Source of the DNA: Elusimicrobia bacterium RIFOXYB2_FULL_49_7
GTDB taxonomy: Bacteria > Fibrobacterota > OXYB2-FULL-49-7
NCBI GenBank assembly: GCA_001800515.1
Contig: MGVN01000144.1
Span: 1 to 19,463 of the forward strand
Length of the DNA stretch: 19,463 nt
Direction of reading: 5' to 3'
Under the pieces are notes generated by a model. That model was not told the origin of the DNA. It searched no databases and was given only the letters and a program-made list of their open reading frames with translations. Position numbers and translations under genes: made by a program. Shown piece by piece: positions 4,907 to 12,748 of this stretch. Every line of letters starts with the position of its first letter. The first letter of the stretch is position 1.

Positions 4907-6994
4907 TTATCTCATGAGGACTGCTTTAGCGGCAAAGACCTTGTCGCCCGCAGATAACTTGATAATATACAAGCCATTGCCTGCTGTTTTACCGTCATTA
5001 TCCCTACCGTCCCAATGAACGGAATGGTTCCCGTTCCGTGTTATTCCCGCAAAAAGCGACTTAACCGGTTTTCCGTTCACATCATATACCTGCAGTTTCG
5101 TGAACATATGATCCGGGATGTGGATGGTAATGGTGGTCGCAGGATTAAACGGATTCGGAGAAATAGAGAGCATGATGTTATTATTAACGGCATGGGCAGA
5201 AGAAAGGCGTGTGGCCAAACTGTCATAAGTGATTATCAGGCGATTACCCGTCCGTGAAATCGAGAAATTCTCAATTGTTATCAAGTTGTACGGATCGGGT
5301 AAAACGGTTCCCGATGCCACGCTATTTCCCGTTAAAACGTCAATACTTTCCCACTTATAGGTCGTACCTGGGACCACTGGAAAATTCTGTACTCGTCTTG
5401 GCGTAATATCAACCGTTGTATTGGAACTGTCGGATTTCAATGTGATTGAAATAGAGTCTTCATTGTCCACTATATCGTCATTTTCAAGGCCCATATCGTG
5501 CAGTTTTGATGTCCAGTCAATGTACCCGTTCATGATACCCGCAGAATCATAAGAAAGACCGACCGGATTGGTTGCATAGTCATCACTGTAGTTCGTTAAA
5601 GGATTTATTTCGCCATAATTGTCATCATTCGTGCCATTAGAAAAGGCGGGGTAAAGCTCATTTTTCACAAAACGGCTATAACCACCGGGAACCACCGCAC
5701 CATATCCACTGCTAACATGGTCAACATTACGCCATTCAGCCCATATGCCCCGCTTTGTTTCAGTCATCGTCTGATAAAGCAGGGTATGTTGACACATAGG
5801 ATGCAAACCATCCTTTGAACCGTTCATATTGACAATCGGCGGAAATTCGGTTGTTCTGCAATTTAACGATAACCATGGAATGCTTTGCCAGTCGTAAACA
5901 TCCTTTCCGTTTCTTGCCGTAAGCGCCATTTCTCTGGTTCCGTAACGGGCACTAAAAGCACTCGATGAATAAATGACTCTTGCAATGGCAGGAGAAATGG
6001 CTGCAAAAATATCCGGATAATGCCAGCCAATCGTAAGCGTACCGCCACCGCCCATGCTCACACCGGTGAGATAAACACGATTTGTGTCGACCTGAAAACG
6101 TGAATCCGCCATAACCCAACGAATACACCGGACAATCCTCTGGGCGACATAATCCACAATAGTATCCCCTGCTCGTACAGGATGAGAACCGTCCAAAGCC
6201 GTGGAATCACCATAATGGTTAGAAACACCATACCACCAGGCCGAATTACGTTCCGGATAATAATTATCCTGCGGCGTAAGCTGAACCATATTGTTGGTAC
6301 CAAATGAAGGTGGATAAAGGGTATCCAACAATGTATCGCCCGAGGTATTCCAAGTGTAAGGACCCCATCCATGAAGTCCAATCATAAGGGGCGCTGGCTG
6401 CCCTACTGGAATGTTTCGGTTGATATTAACACCGACATAATCATAGTAGAGATTCTGCTTGTGAGGCCAATCAAAATAGTCCATCCAGAAAATCAACTTG
6501 AAAGTGTGATCCCAACTAGTGCTTTCGGATTTGATGACACCCCATGGATTCGGCCAGTATTCTTCTGAAATAGGAGAAGAGATGGTGTTGACACCGGACG
6601 TCAGGAGTGTGTCCTCAACACCTTCGGCAGTCACAACGGTAATCGCATAGTAAGCCGTTTCGTCAACCCTTGGCGTGTAAACAAAAAGACCCGTGGAATC
6701 TGAAAGTTGAGGGCCAAGATCAATAATGTTAAGCCGCACCCGGTGGCGGGGATCCCAGCCTGTATTGCATGGCAAATTTACAATCGGACTCAGACCGCTT
6801 AGACCGGTAATCGGTTCGTCCGACCGGTATAGATTGTACGTCTTTGTCGAATCAGCGTCCTCTGTCCAGGTAATGAAAGTCTTGCCTTTTCGGAATTCCA
6901 CGGAAAGATCGGTAACCGCCGAAAAAGAAAGACCGACAAAAACAGTGAGATGAAAAGACAACAGCAATGGAAGCAAATCGAACTTTTGTTTCAT
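4907..6994 (-). CDS. Secreted alpha/beta hydrolase (carbohydrate-esterase-like) with T9SS sorting domain
   Basis: A 695-residue protein and the last gene of the operon. Residues 1-26 form a signal peptide. Residues 27-135 look like a fibronectin III-type beta sandwich (ITWTEDADSTKTYNLYRS). An alpha/beta hydrolase domain at about 175-450 has HGWG (208-211) as probable oxyanion loop. It also has GVSMG with nucleophile Ser313, a candidate Asp395 in GSKDG and a candidate His426 in VDHVSSG. This is the architecture of poly- and oligosaccharide esterases such as acetylxylan or feruloyl esterases; a peptidase role is less likely. Residues 608-695 are a type A sorting domain (SPNPFNPATTI, LQVYDVNGKPV, final Arg) for export by T9SS. 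AAGGAG lies six bases before the ATG. No clear terminator follows its stop. It probably removes ester groups from the substrate of the other three enzymes. Confidence 0.82.
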   Translation of the reverse strand: MKQKFDLLPLLLSFHLTVFVGLSFSAVTDLSVEFRKGKTFITWTEDADSTKTYNLYRSDEPITGLSGLSPIVNLPCNTGWDPRHRVRLNIIDLGPQLSDSTGLFVYTPRVDETAYYAITVVTAEGVEDTLLTSGVNTISSPISEEYWPNPWGVIKSESTSWDHTFKLIFWMDYFDWPHKQNLYYDYVGVNINRNIPVGQPAPLMIGLHGWGPYTWNTSGDTLLDTLYPPSFGTNNMVQLTPQDNYYPERNSAWWYGVSNHYGDSTALDGSHPVRAGDTIVDYVAQRIVRCIRWVMADSRFQVDTNRVYLTGVSMGGGGTLTIGWHYPDIFAAISPAIARVIYSSSAFSARYGTREMALTARNGKDVYDWQSIPWLSLNCRTTEFPPIVNMNGSKDGLHPMCQHTLLYQTMTETKRGIWAEWRNVDHVSSGYGAVVPGGYSRFVKNELYPAFSNGTNDDNYGEINPLTNYSDDYATNPVGLSYDSAGIMNGYIDWTSKLHDMGLENDDIVDNEDSISITLKSDSSNTTVDITPRRVQNFPVVPGTTYKWESIDVLTGNSVASGTVLPDPYNLITIENFSISRTGNRLIITYDSLATRLSSAHAVNNNIMLSISPNPFNPATTITIHIPDHMFTKLQVYDVNGKPVKSLFAGITRNGNHSVHWDGRDNDGKTAGNGLYIIKLSAGDKVFAAKAVLMR

Positions 6995-7004
6995 AGTGAG
7001 CTCC

Positions 7005-9602
7005 TTATCTGAGTAACATCATTTTTTCGACATGAGCGTATTTCCCAGCTGAAAATCTAATGAAATATAAGCCCGGTGTCAGGCTTGCCGACTTCCAGGA
7101 AACCTGATGGCTGCCCGCTCCTTCCGTTTTGTCGATGATCGTATTAAGTAACTTTCCGTTTATATCGTAGACTTTCAGCGAAACGCCACTCTGTCCGGAC
7201 AATCCGTAACGGATGGTGATGGACGAAGAAAAGGGGTTGGGACTGATACCAGACAGTACCGTTTCCGCTTTTTTAACAACGCGTGTTTGTGCAGCAGCGG
7301 AAGGATCGATCACTAAACTGACTTCGCCTGAAGCCGCATCGCTATTTCCATCCGTTACTTCTACGGTAAAAGCATAGCTGCCGCTTTCCGTTGCGGTTCC
7401 TGAAATAATCCCGTCAGTAGCTAAGGTAAGACCTGCGGGTAAAGAGCCGCTGGAGAGAGACCATGTGTAAGGGGATGTGCCACCAACCGCATCTATCCTA
7501 TTGACATAGGATGCGTTTACAACTCCCCGCATCATGGTTTTAGTAGCAATCATCAAATCGGGATCAGAAGGCACTTTGATAAACTTAATCCATGTTGATT
7601 GACCCGAAACAAGTTTCAGCTGATCATAAACGACACAGGCATAGGTTGGAGGACAAATCTGAGGAGCGGCCATACGGTTAACCCTGACGGTTTCCGTTGC
7701 CAACTCAACTCCCACTCCCCAGGAACCATCGGACCATTTGCGGTACATGATCTTATAGGTGGAGTCCACGCTCTTCTCAACATAAAAAAGAAAGACATGG
7801 TTACCGCTGGATGTGATGATTGCGTCTATAATCACACTGTCTGTGACAAGCGTATCGGTACTCCAGACACCATCATTATAGTGAGTCGCGACAAGATTTG
7901 TTCTTCTTTCAGCTCCAACATTGTCATATCTGCCGCCCTTAGCAAGAAACAGATGATCACCCTCTATTACCGTGGTTGTTATATAGTTATATAACGGATC
8001 GTACTCACTATGCCATCCCCATATAGGAACACTTCGTTCGCTACTCCAGTTCGTACCATCATGAACTTTCCATTTGTCTCCTTTTTCGGAAAAAGCAGCG
8101 ACACTATCTCCGTAGGGAACAAGGACCGCTCCGGAAACCAATGTTCCGGGGAAATTAACAACAGAATCAGGAACAGGGTCTACGCCCGGATTGTACCATG
8201 GGCGGGGAACTGAAGAGGAAGCATCTTTGCACGGCATCCAGGTGAAACCATTATCGTCCGAATATTTTGCAATCATCCCGTGTCCATCGTGCCCGTCCCT
8301 TACCGTTGCCCATATCCTTCCGCTTGGTATTTTTACGGCAAGCGATAATCCAGGACAGGTTTCTATCTGATCAACAATTGAGATTCTATCCTCTTCCCAA
8401 CTGTCCCCCGTAAAAACCATCTTACGGAAAAACATGTCAATGGCACCATGGTAAGAAGAACAGTTTTGTGTGGCAAGAAGATAAAACTCGCCGGTTTCGG
8501 AATTGGCTGACGTGTTGCCGCGCTGATACCAGTTGTTGTAAAAGTAAGGTCTTGCATCCCCGGAATCGAGTCCGCCCCAAGTCTGACCGCCATCCCATGT
8601 TGCCATCATATTGATGCCAAAATAAGAAGTTGCCGGACCATCGTTTACAACCAGCGCTCCTGGAGGAGGGGTACTTCCTGTCCCAAATGAAATCAATATT
8701 CGATCGTTGTCATAAGCAACAACACCTCGCCTGGTGTTCTGATAATAAGTGCCCCCGGAACCGCCAAGATGACCGATTGCACAGGAGTATCCACCTGTTC
8801 CGGTAAAGACCGTTACCGGTCCTACCTGAGAGGTAATAGGGGTCAATGTCTTAATCATCTTAGCCGCATTACGGTTCGTTGCCATGTTTTTAGTCACATA
8901 TCGTGAAAATGGACGATGGTTCTCCCTGACATCAAGAACAGGATAGCTTCCTGTTCCGCTTTCAACTAACCTGATATTCATGATGGCAAGTGTTCCTGTT
9001 CCGGAATAACCTGCATACCTAAGGAAAAAACCTTGCATCTTTGTCTGATCCAGCTCTGCTTCAGTACAAATATCGGTTAAAGGAAAGCTGCATGTGACGG
9101 TATCACCCGGCAGAATCTCCCATGTGTAAACCGGAGAAAAGGTTCCTCTCTGGAGATATCCTTGAGGTCCAGCGCCATCTTTTACCAACATTCCCAGAAT
9201 CATCGGATTGGTTGTCGCGTAGGCGTCGAAACGGATGTAGTTGTAGGTCGACCAATCCCGTCTGCTACTACTTACATGGTGGTAATACTGATCATCAATA
9301 ATCGGCATATATCTCTGATAGAACCATTGTTCTACATTATGATAGTCATTATTGGGAGGATTGGCCATCAGCATACTACTCCATCCGGCCGCTCCTCCAG
9401 TCGCATAACCACTGATAGTCGTTTCATTTACAAACTGAATGGGGTAATAGGCGTGGTGCGCTTCTCCGTGTGTCTTATTCAACAGGCTGACAAGAGAATC
9501 CGTACTATACAGTACAAGAATATTTTGCTCTTCCGCTTGCAGATAGCTGAAAAGTCCTACGAGCATTAAAATCCCGGCAAGCACAGTTTGCGGCTTTTTC
9601 AT
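7005..9602 (-). CDS. Secreted sialidase-fold protein with Ig-like module and T9SS sorting domain
   Basis: An 865-residue protein. Signal peptide: 1-23. Residues about 60-215 form a jelly-roll-like N-terminal domain (RDWSTYNYIRFDAYATTNP, IMNIRLVE). Residues about 255-680 look like a six-bladed beta-propeller of the sialidase superfamily, with Asp boxes ATWDGGQTW (334-342) and YSDDNGFTW (447-455). Residues 690-768 match an He_PIG-type Ig domain (GTSPYTWSLSSGSLPAGLTL). Residues 785-865 are a type A sorting domain (SPNPFSSSITI, LKVYDINGKLL, final Arg). The N-terminal domain and propeller are paralogous to the first gene of the operon, but the accessory module differs. Propellers of this type include glycosidases and polysaccharide lyases, so the exact activity is open. 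GGAGG lies seven bases before the ATG. Confidence 0.78.
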   Translation of the reverse strand: MKKPQTVLAGILMLVGLFSYLQAEEQNILVLYSTDSLVSLLNKTHGEAHHAYYPIQFVNETTISGYATGGAAGWSSMLMANPPNNDYHNVEQWFYQRYMPIIDDQYYHHVSSSRRDWSTYNYIRFDAYATTNPMILGMLVKDGAGPQGYLQRGTFSPVYTWEILPGDTVTCSFPLTDICTEAELDQTKMQGFFLRYAGYSGTGTLAIMNIRLVESGTGSYPVLDVRENHRPFSRYVTKNMATNRNAAKMIKTLTPITSQVGPVTVFTGTGGYSCAIGHLGGSGGTYYQNTRRGVVAYDNDRILISFGTGSTPPPGALVVNDGPATSYFGINMMATWDGGQTWGGLDSGDARPYFYNNWYQRGNTSANSETGEFYLLATQNCSSYHGAIDMFFRKMVFTGDSWEEDRISIVDQIETCPGLSLAVKIPSGRIWATVRDGHDGHGMIAKYSDDNGFTWMPCKDASSSVPRPWYNPGVDPVPDSVVNFPGTLVSGAVLVPYGDSVAAFSEKGDKWKVHDGTNWSSERSVPIWGWHSEYDPLYNYITTTVIEGDHLFLAKGGRYDNVGAERRTNLVATHYNDGVWSTDTLVTDSVIIDAIITSSGNHVFLFYVEKSVDSTYKIMYRKWSDGSWGVGVELATETVRVNRMAAPQICPPTYACVVYDQLKLVSGQSTWIKFIKVPSDPDLMIATKTMMRGVVNASYVNRIDAVGGTSPYTWSLSSGSLPAGLTLATDGIISGTATESGSYAFTVEVTDGNSDAASGEVSLVIDPSAAAQTRVVKKAETVLSGISPNPFSSSITIRYGLSGQSGVSLKVYDINGKLLNTIIDKTEGAGSHQVSWKSASLTPGLYFIRFSAGKYAHVEKMMLLR

Positions 9603-9630
9603 TTGAACACCTCCGAAATAAAGTTGAGCC

Positions 9631-12600
9631 TTATTTTAATACTACTATTTTCCGAACAAGTTCTGCACCTATGCCGCTCATCTTAACAAATAATATGCCG
9701 CTGGAAACGGGTTTATTATTGATATTAAGAGACATATTGTGTGCGCCTGCTCTTATTGACTTATCTAACAGGACATGGAGACAGGCTCCCGTTATATCAT
9801 ATAGGCCAATCTTGACATGCGAATTCTTGGGAAGGTAAAAAGCAATCGTCGCTTTCGGATTGAATGGATTAGGGAAAATGGTTAATGAAATCGGTCTATT
9901 GTTCACCCTTTTATTTTCTATTGCAACCGTTCCTGGTATTCCAACAGCCAGATTAGACATGGCACTCATGTTATTCATAGAATCGAAAGAAAAAAGTGCG
10001 GCATACAACGGTCCGGCGCTGAGGGAATCATCATGAAAGACAATGGTTGTCTGGCTGTTCGGACTTCCCGATACTCGTTCTCCGGTTGCTCGCGCTATCC
10101 ACCAATTACAGGAATCTGTACTTAGGGTGGTATTCTCACTGATTGGTTTGTTTTTCCATACAATATGGTAGCGTCGGAGATCAACGGCGGATGGAGATGT
10201 AAAGATAAGTCTGATATTTCTTGTGCTGAGGTCGTATTCGGCCTGAAGATTAGAGACGGGCAGCGCAGGGACAGAGTCTGTTCTTATGGCATTTTTAACA
10301 TAATTATAGTAGCGACCTTCGTATCGCCCGTTCCATAAAGAAAAGTCACCGTAAGGTCTCTCCCCGCCGTTGATTCCGGTGTTTTTGTAGGTTTCAAGAT
10401 GGGTCCAGTATTTCTTTTTCCCGGTATTCCAATAGTACCATGAAACCGGATCGACAAGCGTAAGGGATGTACCATTGGAAACGGCAGGGGCGGTACTCGT
10501 CCGGACACGATAAAAATAGGGGAAATTGCCGTAGTTATAATTCCATTCTATCTGGCAAGAAAGGAAATTGAATGCTTCCGCGTAACTCCGGGGGTCCACT
10601 TCCTCTATTTCATACATATAGTCAATTAACGTCCTCGTTAAAAAACCGGTCTGAAAACCGGGGTCGATAAATTCACCATAAACCGAATCCTGCCTTGGAA
10701 TAATCTGCTTACGCAAATAGTCCCCCCAGAGTCGTATCATTGCGGTATCTCCCGTTACTCTGTAAGCTTGAAGGGCATGCGACATTGAATGTGCAACAGC
10801 CCGACTGCTTACCTGAGTGTAGTACTCGATATGATTCAATCTGCTTCTTCTGAACTGAGCGATAAATTTGTACCAGTCTTTTACCCATGGATTCCCGTTA
10901 ATGTAGTAACCTTCCTCGATGTGCCTGAACCAGGCGTGTTCGTCGTCACGGGCATCCCAGGAGCCTTGCGCATAACTATGATTTGAGCCTGATAAGGCCA
11001 AGGTATCATAGAAGGGGCCAAAATATCCATCAAACTTTCGCCATGACCATTCACCTGCCGGCAAGTCGGTCAATCGTAAGAAGTCATTGTCCTGTGCAAA
11101 ATCAAACCCGGTCATCCATTGCGGACGAACATTCATTTCACCGATAAGCACTTCATCACATTGGAAGTAATCTCTTGGTTGTCCTGAAACCATGAAATAG
11201 GCATTACAATATGGCCATCCCCCCACACCAGAAGCGTCTTTACGGCTTGCATCCCCCAGAAAGTTCGTCCAGTTAAAGCTGTAATAATAGGAACTTTGAC
11301 TGGTGTCCGCACTATAAGGGGTTCTGCTGTACCCATAGTATGGTTTACGATAATCTCCCGTAAAAACGGTATCTCTTCCTGAAAAAAAGCCGGACAAGTC
11401 CAGCGAGACGGGACAATGTCGGTACCACGCCGTATCCACGGAAACAACAGGATAATACTGAAATGTCCTCGCAAGATTGATTAATTCTGAATTGCCAACA
11501 GAAGCTTCATGAAAGTAAAGCAATATTTCCTTGTAAACATGCTGCATATCCTCCAACCAATAAAGCCCCAGAGGGGAAATCTGCCCATGATACCACTGTG
11601 CGCTCCATTCCGGAAAAAGCTGGACGGATAACTTATTACTTCCATCCATACACAGACCGTTGGGCCACATCTGCCAGAAATTCCGAACCGCAGCCATTAT
11701 ACCAACGGTTCCATTACTGACATCAATGAAACCGTCCGGTTTGCTGCCACTGAAAAGTTCGCTCCCGCTGTTTAAATCCTTTATTCCAAATTGGTCGTGA
11801 ATTTCCTGGCCAATAAAAAGTCCCGTACCTGTTGAACGGGAATAAACCGTGTTGTCTCCCTTGCCAAAACGGGTCGTTGTGCTGGAAAGGTTTAGATTAA
11901 AATCAATATTCATGGATTCAAAGTAGAGCGGCCAAGCATAATAAGGTCTTGTACCATCACTTGGGATTTTTGAAGAGTTCTGAAGCTGGTAATCAATTTT
12001 AATATACGGTTTACCGGCATAAGCGTAAATACGAACAGCATAACCATGCAAATGATTTGTTGTATTATGATACTTTGCCGCCGCTTCCACACGAATTACA
12101 ACCCGCATCGGCCCCGACTCCTCAATGGCGACGGAAACATCGTTGCGGTTAGCATCATATTGCACATCTCCAGGCAAACGGCCTGTGAATACGCCGCCAT
12201 GTCGAATACCATTTTCTACGATTATCTCACCATCAGAAAATGTATTATCATCATTAAGATCCAGCCATGCTTCATCAATAATATTGAAAGAATCGCTTCG
12301 TACGGTAAACTTAAGAGGACCGGTAATAACCGTTATGAGGCTACCGTCTGTGGAAACGGTAACCTGTCCATTCACGGGTACAGCTGCTCTGTCATCTTTG
12401 AGACGGTATGTGGATATCCCCGTGCCATTCGATGTAAAAGCGCCAACAACCGGCTGGAATTGCACCAACATATGTCGAAGACTGTTATCCTGATTCCACC
12501 ATCTGTTAATAGTTGAAAACTGAGCGGGCACTTCAGTTCCAGATGCATCGGTTACACGGAAATGAGCCGTGTCCTGATATTCCCCTTTTGGCAAGGGTAT

Positions 12601-12738
12601 GACAACAGATACGGGAAAACCATTACACGCCACACCGGCACACTCCTTGACAGCGAGAGTCAAATCAAGCGCATGTACACCATGAAGAACAATAAACGCA
12701 ACAGCAAAAATGGCATTTCTGTAACCAGTCACCGCCAT
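9631..12738 (-). CDS. Secreted YetA/PcRGLX-like putative polysaccharide lyase with T9SS sorting domain
   Basis: A 1035-residue protein. Signal peptide 1-23 ends VHA. Residues 38-98 show the hallmark of the YetA/exo-rhamnogalacturonan lyase (PcRGLX, PL26) group: GFPVSVVIPLPKGEYQD, then VPAQFSTINRWWNQDNSLRH and MLVQF. These open a long beta-sandwich region to about 430. A helical region of toroid type follows at about 590-815 (DARDDEHAWFRHIEEGYYIN). Residues 825-935 are a fibronectin III-like module and 945-1035 the sorting domain (FPNPFNPKATI, IGLYDITGACL, final Lys). The family link is from pattern recognition. Rhamnogalacturonan is the best guess for substrate, not a demonstrated one. AAGGAGG precedes the ATG by six bases, directly after the upstream gene's stop. 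Confidence 0.72.
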   Translation of the reverse strand: MAVTGYRNAIFAVAFIVLHGVHALDLTLAVKECAGVACNGFPVSVVIPLPKGEYQDTAHFRVTDASGTEVPAQFSTINRWWNQDNSLRHMLVQFQPVVGAFTSNGTGISTYRLKDDRAAVPVNGQVTVSTDGSLITVITGPLKFTVRSDSFNIIDEAWLDLNDDNTFSDGEIIVENGIRHGGVFTGRLPGDVQYDANRNDVSVAIEESGPMRVVIRVEAAAKYHNTTNHLHGYAVRIYAYAGKPYIKIDYQLQNSSKIPSDGTRPYYAWPLYFESMNIDFNLNLSSTTTRFGKGDNTVYSRSTGTGLFIGQEIHDQFGIKDLNSGSELFSGSKPDGFIDVSNGTVGIMAAVRNFWQMWPNGLCMDGSNKLSVQLFPEWSAQWYHGQISPLGLYWLEDMQHVYKEILLYFHEASVGNSELINLARTFQYYPVVSVDTAWYRHCPVSLDLSGFFSGRDTVFTGDYRKPYYGYSRTPYSADTSQSSYYYSFNWTNFLGDASRKDASGVGGWPYCNAYFMVSGQPRDYFQCDEVLIGEMNVRPQWMTGFDFAQDNDFLRLTDLPAGEWSWRKFDGYFGPFYDTLALSGSNHSYAQGSWDARDDEHAWFRHIEEGYYINGNPWVKDWYKFIAQFRRSRLNHIEYYTQVSSRAVAHSMSHALQAYRVTGDTAMIRLWGDYLRKQIIPRQDSVYGEFIDPGFQTGFLTRTLIDYMYEIEEVDPRSYAEAFNFLSCQIEWNYNYGNFPYFYRVRTSTAPAVSNGTSLTLVDPVSWYYWNTGKKKYWTHLETYKNTGINGGERPYGDFSLWNGRYEGRYYNYVKNAIRTDSVPALPVSNLQAEYDLSTRNIRLIFTSPSAVDLRRYHIVWKNKPISENTTLSTDSCNWWIARATGERVSGSPNSQTTIVFHDDSLSAGPLYAALFSFDSMNNMSAMSNLAVGIPGTVAIENKRVNNRPISLTIFPNPFNPKATIAFYLPKNSHVKIGLYDITGACLHVLLDKSIRAGAHNMSLNINNKPVSSGILFVKMSGIGAELVRKIVVLK

Positions 12739-12748
12739 TGGCGCCTCC

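Noticed and set aside
9162..9569. 135-residue plus-strand frame antisense to the 865-residue enzyme, and similar long antisense frames elsewhere in the operon
   Set aside because: They lie fully inside strongly supported coding sequence, lack ribosome binding sites, and their translations show no domain. They are shadow frames.
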